Positions 42,243-51,359 of a stretch of DNA of 64,000 bases are shown here, one piece after another (the stretch's first letter is position 1; each line of letters starts with the position of its first letter). The position numbers and the translations under genes were made by a program. The stretch spans positions 124,001 to 188,000 of the forward strand of contig NZ_HE978601.1 in assembly GCF_000285835.1 (NCBI RefSeq), given 5' to 3'. The stretch is from Brevibacterium senegalense (GTDB lineage Bacteria; Actinomycetota; Actinomycetes; Actinomycetales; Brevibacteriaceae). The notes below the pieces were generated by a model. That model worked only from the letters and a program-made list of their open reading frames with translations, did not search any database and was not told the origin of the DNA.

Positions 42243-43085
42243 TCACTCCGCGTGGAGATACGCCTCGTACACCTCGCGGGTGCGCAGGCCGTGGGCGGCG
42301 GCGACGCGGGCGGCCGCCTCCTTCGCCCGCACCCCGGACTCGGTGAGGCGGGCGACCTCCGGGACCACGGCCTCGGGCGCGGGGGCCTCCGGTGCCTCAC
42401 CGGGTGCCAGGACGATGCAGATCTCGCCGCGCAGCCCGTCCGCGGCTGCCGCGGCCAGCTCGCCCAGGGTGCCCTGCAGGACCTCCTCATGCAGCTTCGT
42501 GAGTTCGCGGCAGACGACCGCCCGGCGGTCCGAGCCGCAGGCCGCCGCCATGTCCACCAGCGCGTCGCCCACCCGGTGCGGGCTCTCGTAGAAGACGAGG
42601 GTGCGGCGCTCGCCCGCCAGCGACTCCAGCAGGCGGCGGCGCTCGCCGGGCTTGCGCGGCAGGAACCCCTCGAAGGCCCACCGGTCGCTGGGCAGGCCGG
42701 ACACGGCCAGTGCCGTCACCGCCGCCGAGGCCCCGGGCACCGAGGTGACCTCCAGCCCCCTGCCTGCCACCTCCTTCACGACCCGGTAGCCCGGGTCGGA
42801 GACGGCCGGCATCCCGGCATCGGAGACGAGGACGACGGTGCGGCCGGCGGCCACCGCGTCGGCCAGGTCGCCGGCGCGCGCCTCCTCGTTGTGGTCGTGG
42901 ACGCTCAGCACCTGCGCGGGCGGCGTGAGGTCGAGGCGGTCGCAGAGGGCGCGGAAGCGGCGTGTGTCCTCCGCGGCGACGAGGTCCGCGGAGGCGATCG
43001 CCTCGCGCATGCGGGGGCTCGCATCCGACAGGTTGCCGATGGGCGTGCCCACGAGGATGAGCCGGCCGGCGGGAGTCTGGTCCAT
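42243..43085 (-). CDS. rsmI: 16S rRNA (cytidine1402-2'-O)-methyltransferase
   Basis: A tetrapyrrole-methylase-fold enzyme that methylates C1402 in the decoding centre. Motifs: LILVGTPIGNLSDASPRMREAI, AAEDTRRFRALCDRL, VLVSDAGMPAVSDPGYRVV (here VVLVSDAGMPAVSDPGY), GASAAVTALAVSGLP and FYESPHRV. It has 280 residues. It begins 4 nt after the DUF4190 gene's stop. The adjacent divergent pmt gene gives the rsmI/pmt arrangement known from mycobacteria. Confidence 0.96.
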   Translation of the reverse strand: MDQTPAGRLILVGTPIGNLSDASPRMREAIASADLVAAEDTRRFRALCDRLDLTPPAQVLSVHDHNEEARAGDLADAVAAGRTVVLVSDAGMPAVSDPGYRVVKEVAGRGLEVTSVPGASAAVTALAVSGLPSDRWAFEGFLPRKPGERRRLLESLAGERRTLVFYESPHRVGDALVDMAAACGSDRRAVVCRELTKLHEEVLQGTLGELAAAAADGLRGEICIVLAPGEAPEAPAPEAVVPEVARLTESGVRAKEAAARVAAAHGLRTREVYEAYLHAE

Positions 43086-43089
43086 GGGG

Positions 43090-43611
43090 TCAGGAGCTCC
43101 CCGTCGCGAAGGAAATGAGGACGGAGACGACCATCAGGACCCCCATGAGTCCGATGATGCAGTAGCCGGAGATGAGGCCACCCAGCGCCAGACCGGCGCC
43201 GGCCTCGCCGGAGTGCTTGATCTGGGAGCGGGCGATGTGCCCCAGGATGACGCCCACGACCGAGGTCAACCCATACGTCACGAGTCCGGCCAGGGACAGG
43301 ATGAGCGAGACGGTCGCGAGTCCGTTGGTGCGGCGGACGTACCGGGGGTCCGGGTAGCCGCCCGCATACGGATCATGGGGCACCGGGGCGGCACCGTAGG
43401 GGGCGGTGACGGCTCCGTAGGGCGGCGGGGTCGCAGCGTAGGGAGCGGGGGCTCCGGCGGCACCGGGGGCGACCTCGCCGAACGGGCTCGTGGTGTGCGG
43501 GGCGGAGGTGAAGGGGCTGCTGGAGTACCGGGGTGCGGTCGGCTCGCCGTAGCCGTAATCCGCGGACGACCCGGTGCCAGGTCCCCACTGGTCGTGGCCG
43601 CTGTCGCTCAT
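43090..43611 (-). CDS. DUF4190 membrane protein with proline/tyrosine-rich N-terminus
   Basis: A 173-residue protein. Residues 1-95 are low in complexity, rich in P, Y, G, S and A (for example YAATPPPYGAVTAPYGA). The DUF4190 part has two membrane helices joined by GHIARSQIKHSGEAGAGLALGGLI. DUF4190 proteins are frequent in actinobacteria and have no assigned function. The start at 43611 has GGAGGC upstream. It may be cotranscribed with rsmI. Confidence 0.88.
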   Translation of the reverse strand: MSDSGHDQWGPGTGSSADYGYGEPTAPRYSSSPFTSAPHTTSPFGEVAPGAAGAPAPYAATPPPYGAVTAPYGAAPVPHDPYAGGYPDPRYVRRTNGLATVSLILSLAGLVTYGLTSVVGVILGHIARSQIKHSGEAGAGLALGGLISGYCIIGLMGVLMVVSVLISFATGSS

Positions 43612-43735
43612 CGGTGCCTCCTCCGCCCGCTCTCCGCCTGCCTGCCGCACGAGCCGTGGCGGGCCCGCCTGTCGCGCATCACCACGCTACTCCGCGGGCT
43701 GCGCGCCGGACAACGAGCCGGTGTATCGGTCCCGT

Positions 43736-43741
43736 TACACT
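43736..43741 (+). promoter_or_regulatory. -10 element of a probably leaderless pmt transcript
   Basis: TACACT lies 7 nt before the GTG start of pmt, and no Shine-Dalgarno fits between them. Transcription would begin at or next to the start codon, the pattern of leaderless actinobacterial mRNAs. Confidence 0.5.
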
Positions 43742-43748
43742 GGCGCCT

Positions 43749-45371
43749 GTGACAGCCACGCCCACCGACCGCCGCGAGCCCTCCGCCTCCGCGCAGCAGC
43801 CCGCTCTGCAGGCGCTGGCCGTCCGGTTCCCGCCCTCGGTCCTGGGCTGGCTGCTGCCGGCCCTCATCGCCGCGGTGGGCGGCATCCTGCGCTTCATCCG
43901 CCTGGGCGAGCCCGGCACCCTCATCTTCGACGAGACGTACTACGTCAAGGAGGGCTGGTCGCTCACGCAGTTCGGCTACGAGCGCGAATGGCCGGAGGAG
44001 CCCAACCCCGCGTTCGAGGCCGGCGACCCCTGGGGCGTGCTGGAGACCGGCGACTTCATCGTCCACCCGCCGCTGGGCAAGTGGATGATCGGCGCGGGCA
44101 TCCAGCTGTTCGGCCAGGACAGCAGCATGGGCTGGCGCTTCGCCGCCGCCGTCGTGGGCACCCTCTCGATCCTCATCGTGGGCCTCATCGCGTGGCGGAT
44201 GTTCCGCTCCGCGTGGCTCGCGGCGATCGCCTCGCTGCTGCTGGCCGTCGACGGCGAGCACCTCGTCCACTCGCGCACGTCGCTGCTGGACGTCTTCCTC
44301 ATGTTCTTCGTGCTCCTGGCGTTCTGGCTGCTCATCGAGGACCGGGTGCGCACCCGCAGCCGCATCGAAGCGGGCCTGGACGCCGCGGGACTCGGCGCCC
44401 CGCCCGGGCGGCTGGGTGCTGTCATGGGCGCACGCCCCGCCTGGTTCCTCCCGGCCGCGTGGGGACCGTCCCTGGGGACGCGTCCCTACCGCCTGGCCGC
44501 CGGCCTGGCGCTGGGCTGCGCGATGGGCGTCAAGTGGTCCGGCCTCTACGCGCTGGCCGTGTTCGGTCTGCTGACGGTCGCGTGGGACTGGGGCCACCGG
44601 CGCCGCATGGGCGTCCGGAAGCCGTGGCTGGCCGCCCTGCTCAAGGACGCCCCACCCGCATTCGTGTCCCTGGTCCCCGTCGCGCTCGTCGTCTACGTGG
44701 CCTCGTGGACCGGCTGGATCGTCACCCGCGGCGGCTACTACCGCGACTGGGCGGAGACGAACTCCGGCTGGTGGGACTTCCTGCCGGACTGGATCCCCAG
44801 CCTGGCGAAGTACCACCGGGCGGCCTACGACTTCCACGTGGGACTGGCCTCCGAGCACACGTACATGTCGAACCCGTGGGGCTGGATCGTCCAGTGGCGA
44901 CCCACCAGCTTCTACTACCAGACCGCGGAGCAGGGCCAGCACGGCTGCGCGGTCGAGCAGTGCTCCGCCGCGATCACGTCCGTGGGCAACCCCGTCATCT
45001 GGGGCCTGGCGCCAGTCGCCGTCCTGCTGCTCGTGTTCGCGTGGCTGCTGCGCCGCGACTGGCGGGCGGGCGCCCTGCTGGCCGCGCTGATCGCGACGTG
45101 GGGTCCGTGGTTCACGTACCAGGAGCGGACGATCTTCACCTTCTACACGATCGTCATGGTCCCCTTCGTCGTCCTGGCGCTCACCTACGGGCTGGGCCTC
45201 GTGTGGGGACGGGCGGGACAGGGCCCCGCCCTGCGCGCCCGGCGCGTGGGTGTGGGTGTCGTGCTGGCGCTCGCCGTCCTCGCGTTCGCCTTCTTCTGGC
45301 CGGTCTGGACGGCCACCTACATCCCGCGCGACGCGTGGCAGCTGCGGATGTGGAACCCCACCTGGATCTGA
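43749..45371 (+). CDS. pmt: dolichyl-phosphate-mannose-protein mannosyltransferase (Pmt)
   Basis: A 540-residue GT39 enzyme that O-mannosylates exported proteins from polyprenyl-phosphate mannose. Catalytic acidic pair in TLIFDETYYVKEGW, the HPPLGKWMIG motif, and about eleven membrane spans, ending PRDAWQLRMWNPTWI, a typical actinobacterial Pmt tail. The start is GTG at 43749. Its divergent partner encodes DUF4190 and rsmI. The mannosyltransferase-like gene at 7.6 kb is a separate enzyme. Confidence 0.95.
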   Translation: MTATPTDRREPSASAQQPALQALAVRFPPSVLGWLLPALIAAVGGILRFIRLGEPGTLIFDETYYVKEGWSLTQFGYEREWPEEPNPAFEAGDPWGVLETGDFIVHPPLGKWMIGAGIQLFGQDSSMGWRFAAAVVGTLSILIVGLIAWRMFRSAWLAAIASLLLAVDGEHLVHSRTSLLDVFLMFFVLLAFWLLIEDRVRTRSRIEAGLDAAGLGAPPGRLGAVMGARPAWFLPAAWGPSLGTRPYRLAAGLALGCAMGVKWSGLYALAVFGLLTVAWDWGHRRRMGVRKPWLAALLKDAPPAFVSLVPVALVVYVASWTGWIVTRGGYYRDWAETNSGWWDFLPDWIPSLAKYHRAAYDFHVGLASEHTYMSNPWGWIVQWRPTSFYYQTAEQGQHGCAVEQCSAAITSVGNPVIWGLAPVAVLLLVFAWLLRRDWRAGALLAALIATWGPWFTYQERTIFTFYTIVMVPFVVLALTYGLGLVWGRAGQGPALRARRVGVGVVLALAVLAFAFFWPVWTATYIPRDAWQLRMWNPTWI

Positions 45372-45456
45372 TGCCCGTGGATCTGATGCCCGTCCGTCGC
45401 AGACGCCGATCAGTCCTATCCGCGAGCGGGTCGCATCCATCCGCGAACGGTTCGCA
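45364..45456 (+). repeat. short tandem repeats after pmt
   Basis: GGATCTGATGCCCGT occurs twice head to tail (45364-45378, 45379-45393), the first copy containing the pmt stop codon. Then an 18-nt unit beginning ATCCGCGA occurs at 45418-45435 and 45439-45456 with two mismatches. They fill most of the gap before the glycan operon and look like replication-slippage products. Confidence 0.7.
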
Positions 45457-45567
45457 GACGCGTTCCGAGACACTCAGGTCCCTCACGGGAACAACGGGGC
45501 CAACCCGCAGGTCCGGTGACCGGACCGTTCACCTTCCGGACACCCAGCACTGCCATAGTCGTCCCCT

Positions 45568-46791
45568 ATGACCAGTACCCGACCGCCCGTCGTCGCCATT
45601 ATCCCCGCCCGGGGAGGCTCGAAGGGCATCCCCCTGAAGAACCTCCAGAAGGTGGCCGGCCGCAGCCTGCTGGCACGCGCGATCGACGCCGCGCTGGACG
45701 CGCAGCACATCGACACCGTCGTCGTCTCGACGGACCACGACGGCATCGCCCAGGAGGCGCTGCGCGCCGGCGCGCAGGTCGTGCGCCGTCCGGGCGACAT
45801 CTCCGGCGACACGGCCAGCAGCGAATCCGCCCTGCTGCACGCGCTCCAGCAGATCGGTGCGGAGGACGGCATCACCGTCTTCCTCCAGTGCACCTCCCCC
45901 TTCATCGACTCCACGGCACTGGACAGCGCGATCGCCCGCGTCCGGGACGACCGCGCGGACGTCGTGTTCTCCGCCGTCGAGGACCACTCGTTCCTCTGGC
46001 GACTGGACGAGTCCGCCCACGCAGAGGCGGTGGGGCACGACGCGGCCCACCGCCCCCGCCGGCAGGACCGCGCACCCCAGTACAACGAGACCGGCGCCTT
46101 CTACGTCATGCGCACGGACGGCTTCCGCGCCGCCGGCCACCGCTTCTTCGGCCGGGTCGAGATCGAGGAGGTGCCGCTCGAGCAGGCGCGCGAGATCGAC
46201 TCGATGTCCGACCTCACGCTGGTCCGCGCGATCGCGGCCGGCCAGGAGGACACGCACGTCCTCGACGTCGACGCGCTCGTGACGGACTTCGACGGCGTCC
46301 ACACGGACGACTCCGCCTTCGTCGACCAGGACGGCCGCGAGTTCGTCCGCGTCCACCGCAGCGACGGGATGGGCGTGGGCAGGCTCGCGGACGCGGGCTT
46401 CCCCTTCCTCATCCTGTCGAAGGAGCGCAACCCCGTCGTCACCCGCCGGGCGGAGAAGCTGCGCGTCGACGTCCTCCAGGGCATCGACGAGAAGGCCGCC
46501 GCGCTCACGGCCTGGATCGCGGACCGCGGACTGGACCCGGACCGCGTCGCCTACGTGGGCAACGACGTCAACGACCTCGCCGCGTTCAGCGTCGTGGGCT
46601 GGCCCATCGCGGTCGCGGACGCGCACCCCCGGGTGCTGGCCGCCGCCCGGTTCGTCCTCACGCGCGGCGGAGGCCAGGGCGCCGTCCGCGAGGTCTGCGA
46701 TCTCATCCCCGACTCCGCCCTCGCCCGTTCCGCCCGCACCACCACTCCCGCATCACCGGTCACATCAGCAGAAGAGGAATCCCATGAGTGA
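45568..46791 (+). CDS. nonulosonate cytidylyltransferase fused to HAD phosphatase
   Basis: A 407-residue bifunctional protein. Residues 8-225 form the CMP-sialate synthetase domain (AIIPARGGSKGIPLKNL, FLQCTSPFIDS, APQYNETGAFYVM). Residues 232-385 form a KdsC-like HAD phosphatase domain (DALVTDFDGVHTDD, VDVLQGIDEKAAAL, VAYVGNDVNDLAAF). Activation of a nonulosonic acid to its CMP form and dephosphorylation of its 9-phosphate would thus be joined. This is the first gene of the glycan operon; its end overlaps the synthase gene by 8 nt. Kdn, Neu5Ac or another nonulosonate are all possible. Confidence 0.88.
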   Translation: MTSTRPPVVAIIPARGGSKGIPLKNLQKVAGRSLLARAIDAALDAQHIDTVVVSTDHDGIAQEALRAGAQVVRRPGDISGDTASSESALLHALQQIGAEDGITVFLQCTSPFIDSTALDSAIARVRDDRADVVFSAVEDHSFLWRLDESAHAEAVGHDAAHRPRRQDRAPQYNETGAFYVMRTDGFRAAGHRFFGRVEIEEVPLEQAREIDSMSDLTLVRAIAAGQEDTHVLDVDALVTDFDGVHTDDSAFVDQDGREFVRVHRSDGMGVGRLADAGFPFLILSKERNPVVTRRAEKLRVDVLQGIDEKAAALTAWIADRGLDPDRVAYVGNDVNDLAAFSVVGWPIAVADAHPRVLAAARFVLTRGGGQGAVREVCDLIPDSALARSARTTTPASPVTSAEEESHE

Positions 46792-47680
46792 CGTCACCAC
46801 CAACGCCCCGACGATCGCCCCCGTCGCCTTCGGTGCTCACTCCGTCGGCCCCGGCCTGCCGGTCTACATGATCGGCGAGATCGGGATCAACCACAACGGC
46901 GACGTCGAGATCGCCAAGCGACTCATGGACGTCGCGGTGGAGGCCGGGGCCCAGGCCGTGAAGTTCCAGAAGCGCAACCCGGACGTCGCGGTGCCCGAGG
47001 CCCAGAAGTCGAAGATGCGCGAGACGCCGTGGGGCACCATGACGTACCTCGAGTACAAGTACCGGGTCGAGTTCGAGCGGGAGCAGTACCGGGAGATCGA
47101 CGCGTACGCGCAGCAGCTGGGTCTCCAGTGGTTCGCCTCCCCTTGGGACATCGACTCCGTCGAGTTCCTGGAGAGCGAGTTCGATGCGCTCACCTACAAG
47201 GTCGCCTCCGCGACGCTCACGGATCTGCCGCTGCTGAAGGCGATGGCGGACACCGGCAAGCCGATCCTCTGCTCGTCCGGCATGAGCGACTGGGCGATCC
47301 TGGACGCCGCGGTGGACGTCTTCGACCGCGACCGGCTGGTCCTCATGCACTCGACGTCGACCTACCCGCTGCCGGTCGAGGAGGCGAACCTCCGCGCGAT
47401 CCCCGCGATGCAGGAGCGCTACGGCGTCCCCGTGGGCTACTCCGGACACGAGACCGGCACGGAGATCTCGCTGGCGGCCGTCGCACTGGGCGCGGTCACG
47501 GTCGAGCGCCACATCACCCTCGACTCGACGATGTGGGGGTCGGACCAGGCCGCCTCGATGGAGCCGGCCGACTTCATCGAGCTGTGCCACGGCGTCCGCG
47601 TGCTGGAGAAGGCCCTGGGCGACGGCGTCAAGCGCATCATGCCCGGCGAGGAGTCGAAGATCGGCTCGCTGCGCAAGTGA
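46784..47680 (+). CDS. NeuB-type nonulosonic acid synthase lacking the SAF domain
   Basis: Condenses PEP with a hexose derivative to make a nine-carbon sugar acid. The TIM barrel shows GEIGINHNGDVEIAKRL, VKFQKRNPDV, KVASATLTDLPLL, LMHSTSTYPLP and GYSGHETG. At 298 residues the protein ends right after the barrel (EESKIGSLRK); the usual NeuB has a further C-terminal antifreeze-like SAF domain of about 60-70 residues that caps the neighbour's active site. The gene sits between the cytidylyltransferase and glycosyltransferase genes with overlaps at both ends. Confidence 0.88.
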   Translation: MSDVTTNAPTIAPVAFGAHSVGPGLPVYMIGEIGINHNGDVEIAKRLMDVAVEAGAQAVKFQKRNPDVAVPEAQKSKMRETPWGTMTYLEYKYRVEFEREQYREIDAYAQQLGLQWFASPWDIDSVEFLESEFDALTYKVASATLTDLPLLKAMADTGKPILCSSGMSDWAILDAAVDVFDRDRLVLMHSTSTYPLPVEEANLRAIPAMQERYGVPVGYSGHETGTEISLAAVALGAVTVERHITLDSTMWGSDQAASMEPADFIELCHGVRVLEKALGDGVKRIMPGEESKIGSLRK

Positions 47681-48888
47681 CCCCGTCGTACTCCGTGCTC
47701 GCGGTCGCGGACAGCGAGTCGTACGTCAAGTGGGCCGCGCGCCTGCTGGACGGGCTCCCGGATGCGGATGCGCGCCTCGTGATCGTCGACTCCCCCATCC
47801 GGCCCACCGCGGACCAGATCCGGGCGGCGGTCGCGGGCACCCGCTGGGCGGACGACCTCCCCCCGATCCGGGAGCGGCGCAGTCTCCGGTCGCTGCTGGA
47901 GGCGACCCGACCGGACATCCTGCTGGCGGCCGCGACCGGGCCGGTCGTCGAGCAGGTGTACGCGACCGCCGCCGGGATGGAGCGCCGCCCCGCACTGGTC
48001 TCCGGACTGCCGGGCGTGGGACTGCCCGCGACCCTGCGCGGCGCTCTGCACCGACGCTTCGGCGATGCGTTCATCACGCATTCCCACCACGAGGCCCAGG
48101 CGTACGCGCAGGTGTACACCCGCCGGCGCATCCCGGCCCAGATCCTCGTGTCCCGGCTGCCCCTGCTCTCCTCGGCCGGTCCGCCGCAGCAGTCGACCGC
48201 GGCGGATCAGGTCACGCGACTCGTCTTCGCGCCGCAGGCCAAGGTCCCGGTCGAGCCGGAGGACCGGGTCGCGATCCTGCTCGCCCTCGACGCGTGGGTG
48301 CGGCAGGATCCGGAGCGCACCGCGGTCGTGAAGCTGCGGTCCCGGGAGGGTGAGCACGAGACGCACCACGAGCGGCACCGCTACCGCGACCTGCTGGCGG
48401 GGCTGCGGGCGGAGGGCCGCGTGAGCGAGCGCGTCGTCGAGGACTTCGGCCCCCTGTCGGACTTCCTCACCCCCGGCAGCGCGCTCGTGACCGTGTCCTC
48501 GACGGCGGCGCTGGAATCCTTGGACCACGGTCTGCCCACGCTCATCATCAGCGACTTCGGCGTCGACGAGCGGATGCTGAACGTGGCGTTCGCGGAGTCT
48601 GGCCTGGACCGGCCGCTCGCGCAGATGGTGGCCGGCGACCTCCCCTTCCCCACCGCCCGGTGGCTGGCGGACAACTACTTCCACCCGCTCGACGACCGGT
48701 TCGCGGACGATCTGCGGCTCCTGGCCGCCCGCGCCCGCGAGGACCAGCTGCCCCGCATCGCCTGGCCGTCCGCGCGCCTGGGACTGCGGCGGCTGCGGGC
48801 GGAGGCGCGCGCCGCCGCACCCGCGTGGGTCGTCACCGCCTACCGCCGGATCACCGCCCCGTCGCACCTCGCAAGGAGGCACCCGTGA
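47677..48888 (+). CDS. putative glycosyltransferase of a nonulosonate cluster (DUF6716-like)
   Basis: A 403-residue protein with an apparent two-Rossmann GT-B layout: YSVLAVADSESYVKWAARLL at the start, FITHSHHEAQAYAQV at the domain border, then VVKLRSREGEHETHHE, and PGSALVTVSSTAALESLDHGLPTLI, a serine/threonine-rich donor-site loop followed by an acidic residue. It resembles the DUF6716 putative glycosyltransferases seen in actinobacterial sialic-acid clusters, from memory of the family. GTG at 47677 overlaps the synthase stop (GTGA). Donor and acceptor are not known. Confidence 0.65.
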   Translation: MTPSYSVLAVADSESYVKWAARLLDGLPDADARLVIVDSPIRPTADQIRAAVAGTRWADDLPPIRERRSLRSLLEATRPDILLAAATGPVVEQVYATAAGMERRPALVSGLPGVGLPATLRGALHRRFGDAFITHSHHEAQAYAQVYTRRRIPAQILVSRLPLLSSAGPPQQSTAADQVTRLVFAPQAKVPVEPEDRVAILLALDAWVRQDPERTAVVKLRSREGEHETHHERHRYRDLLAGLRAEGRVSERVVEDFGPLSDFLTPGSALVTVSSTAALESLDHGLPTLIISDFGVDERMLNVAFAESGLDRPLAQMVAGDLPFPTARWLADNYFHPLDDRFADDLRLLAARAREDQLPRIAWPSARLGLRRLRAEARAAAPAWVVTAYRRITAPSHLARRHP

Positions 48889-49883
48889 CCGCCCCACCGC
48901 TGCTCTCGCTCGTCATCCCCGCGAAGGACGAGGCGCCGCGCCTGGCCACGACGTTCGGCTCGCTCACGCGCCAGTTCCCGGACCCCGCGGACCTCCAGGT
49001 CGTCTTCGTCGACGATGGGTCGACGGACGACACCTCCGAGGTCGTCGAGACCTGGTCGGCCCGGTTCCCCCGCTTCGACGTGGTCCGGCACGACACCCCG
49101 CACGGGCTGGCCGACAGCCGGAACGACGGCCTGGCACTGGCGCAGGCGGACCACATCGCGTTCCTCGACGGGGACGACTGGCTGCGGCCCGGCCACCTCG
49201 CCGCGGTCCACCGCGCCCTGACGGACCTCGACGTCGACTTCGTCCGCTGCGACCACACGACCGTGACGGGTGGTGCACGGTCGTACAAGCGTGCGCCCAT
49301 GTCGGTGCGGGGACTGCCCCTGCGGCCGCGCGCGGGCATCCTGCCGGCGCACGACTCGACGATGATCGACTATCCGTACGCGTGGGCGGGCGGCTTCCAC
49401 CGCCGGCTCCTGGACGACGGGCTGCTCCGGTTCCCGGCGGGCTTCCAGACCGCAGAGGACCGGTCGTGGATCTGGGACCTGCACCTGCACGCACGGTCCT
49501 TCGCCGTCATCGACGCGCCCGGGATCTGCTATCGCCGCGGCACCGCGACCTCGCTCACACAGGTCTACGACCGCCGCCAGCTGGACTTCACGCGCGCGTT
49601 CCAGCGGATCTTCGACCTCGTGGTCGCGGACGCGGAGTCGCAGGCGCTGTGGCCCAAGGCCGCACGCAACTGGCTGGCGATCCTCCAGCACCACGTGGGC
49701 AGGCTCCCCCGGATGGAGGCGGACGTCCGCCACGAGTTCAGCGCGCTCACGACGGAGGTGAGCCACAGGATCCCCGCGGACGTGCTGCGGGCGGAGCTGC
49801 GGGCGGCCTCGAAGAAGCGCTTCGACGCCGTCCTCCCCTATCTCCCGGACCGGTTCGCGCACCTGCAGGAGGCCTCCCGATGA
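48885..49883 (+). CDS. family 2 glycosyltransferase
   Basis: A 332-residue inverting GT-A enzyme: LSLVIPAKDEAPRLATTF, VVFVDDGSTDDTSEVVE, GLADSRNDGLALAQADHIAFLDGDDWL (DGDD metal site, within landmark FLDGDDWL) and a C-terminal EDRSWIWDLHLHARSF acceptor region with the catalytic ED. No membrane helix is present, so it acts at the inner membrane face. AAGGAGG and a GTGA overlap join it to the preceding gene. It probably adds one sugar of the repeat unit. Confidence 0.9.
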   Translation: MTAPPLLSLVIPAKDEAPRLATTFGSLTRQFPDPADLQVVFVDDGSTDDTSEVVETWSARFPRFDVVRHDTPHGLADSRNDGLALAQADHIAFLDGDDWLRPGHLAAVHRALTDLDVDFVRCDHTTVTGGARSYKRAPMSVRGLPLRPRAGILPAHDSTMIDYPYAWAGGFHRRLLDDGLLRFPAGFQTAEDRSWIWDLHLHARSFAVIDAPGICYRRGTATSLTQVYDRRQLDFTRAFQRIFDLVVADAESQALWPKAARNWLAILQHHVGRLPRMEADVRHEFSALTTEVSHRIPADVLRAELRAASKKRFDAVLPYLPDRFAHLQEASR

Positions 49884-51271
49884 AGCAGCTGCTCCTCGCC
49901 TCGACGGCCTTCCAGGTCGTGAGCCTGGCCGCGGCCATCGACGCGGGCACGATGGACGAGACACGGTATCCGCAGGCCGTGCTGGATCCGGCAGGGCTGC
50001 CGCGCCGGCGTGTGTCGGAGCGGATCCTGCTGGTGAGCGACCACGCGCAGGTGCTCGAGCTCACGACGCCCCTGACGGACAACCCCGCACTGGCGCCCGC
50101 TCTCGCCCGCTTCGACCGGGTCGTGTCCCTCAACGACACCCTCCACCCGCACCACCCCACCGCGTGGAAGCCCTCCGAACAGGACCTCGTCCTCCTCGAG
50201 GCCGCACTGCGGGACCGCTGGGGGCTGGGAGAGGGCCCCGTCGAGCTGGTGCTCGAGTCGCCGCAAGTGAACCCGGCGATCGCACTGGCCCGGGTGTTCT
50301 CCTCGTCGTTCATCCGCGTCCACTCCGACGGCCTCATGAGCTACGGCCCCACCCGCAGCGCGATCCCGCTGTCAGGCGCCCAGCGCATGACCGCCCTCCA
50401 CCACCTGCCGCTCGTCGAGGGGCTCACGCCCCGGCTCCTCTCCGAGTACGGCATCATGCCCGTCACGACCCCGGTCTCCGCCTTCACCGGCGTCATCGAG
50501 GAGATCGCGGCGCTGGGCCCGGACGGACCCGACCCGCAGTTGGCGGACCTCGATCCCGCGACGACCGCACTGGGGTTCGGCCAGTACCTGGCGGCGCTGG
50601 GTCTCCTGACGGACGAGCAGGAGGCGACCCTCCACGCGGACATGGTGCGGGCGGCGGCCGAGCGCGGGATGGCCTCCTTCGCGTTCAAGCCCCACCCCGC
50701 AGCGCCCGCGACGGTGCTGACGCAGATGGCGGAGGCCGCGGCGGCCGCCGGCGTCGAGCTGCGGGTGCTCGACACCCCGGCCATCGCAGAGGTGCTCGTG
50801 TCGCGCTTCCGCCCCGCGCTGGTCGTCGGCTCGTTCTCGACCGCACTGGCGACCGCGCGGGCGTTCTACGACCGTCCGATCGTGGCCGTGGGCACGGAGC
50901 TGCTCCTCGAGTCGATCACCCCGTACCAGAACAGCAATCGCGTCCCCGCCTCGCTCGTGCACGAGCTCAGCGGTGAGGACGCGCAGCTGAGTGCTGACCG
51001 GCAGCAGGAGCTGCGCAACCTCATCGACACCGTCAGCTACACGATGCAGCCGGAGCTGCTGTCGCACCTGCGCCCGCGGGCGGAGGCATTCCTGTCCTCG
51101 CCCGCCGGTCCCGCCAAACGGGCCCACTTCAAGCGGCTGCGCCTCACCCGGCTGGATCTGCCCGGCGGCATCCCGCCCAGCCGAGCCCCGCGCGCCACGG
51201 CCCGGCGCCTGCTCCGCTCCGCCGTCTCCGCGGTGCGCACCGGCCGCGTGCGCCTGCGCGCCGGACGCTGA
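49880..51271 (+). CDS. polysialyltransferase-like glycosyltransferase
   Basis: A 463-residue protein with the three motif types of bacterial sialyltransferases in order: an acidic-glycine motif (RVHSDGLMSYGP), the HP motif in FAFKPHPAAP and the serine/threonine motif in VVGSFSTALATAR. The start KQLLLASTAFQVVSLAAAI is that of the alpha-2,8-polysialyltransferase family. The C-terminus is basic. The start overlaps the GT2 stop (ATGA). It would transfer the CMP-activated nonulosonate made by the two enzymes upstream. Linkage type is not deducible. Confidence 0.75.
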   Translation: MKQLLLASTAFQVVSLAAAIDAGTMDETRYPQAVLDPAGLPRRRVSERILLVSDHAQVLELTTPLTDNPALAPALARFDRVVSLNDTLHPHHPTAWKPSEQDLVLLEAALRDRWGLGEGPVELVLESPQVNPAIALARVFSSSFIRVHSDGLMSYGPTRSAIPLSGAQRMTALHHLPLVEGLTPRLLSEYGIMPVTTPVSAFTGVIEEIAALGPDGPDPQLADLDPATTALGFGQYLAALGLLTDEQEATLHADMVRAAAERGMASFAFKPHPAAPATVLTQMAEAAAAAGVELRVLDTPAIAEVLVSRFRPALVVGSFSTALATARAFYDRPIVAVGTELLLESITPYQNSNRVPASLVHELSGEDAQLSADRQQELRNLIDTVSYTMQPELLSHLRPRAEAFLSSPAGPAKRAHFKRLRLTRLDLPGGIPPSRAPRATARRLLRSAVSAVRTGRVRLRAGR

Positions 51272-51359
51272 CGATGCGCACCGCTTCCTCGCTCCCGCGC
51301 CCGCACGCACGACACCGCTCTCACGCACGACACCACCCCCACGCACCGGCGGCACGTCC

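Noticed and set aside
40686-43118. Plus-strand frame of 810 codons opposite metG and rsmI
   Set aside because: It is the antisense of two clear genes, with composition typical of antisense frames (V, R, D, H-rich) and no domain.
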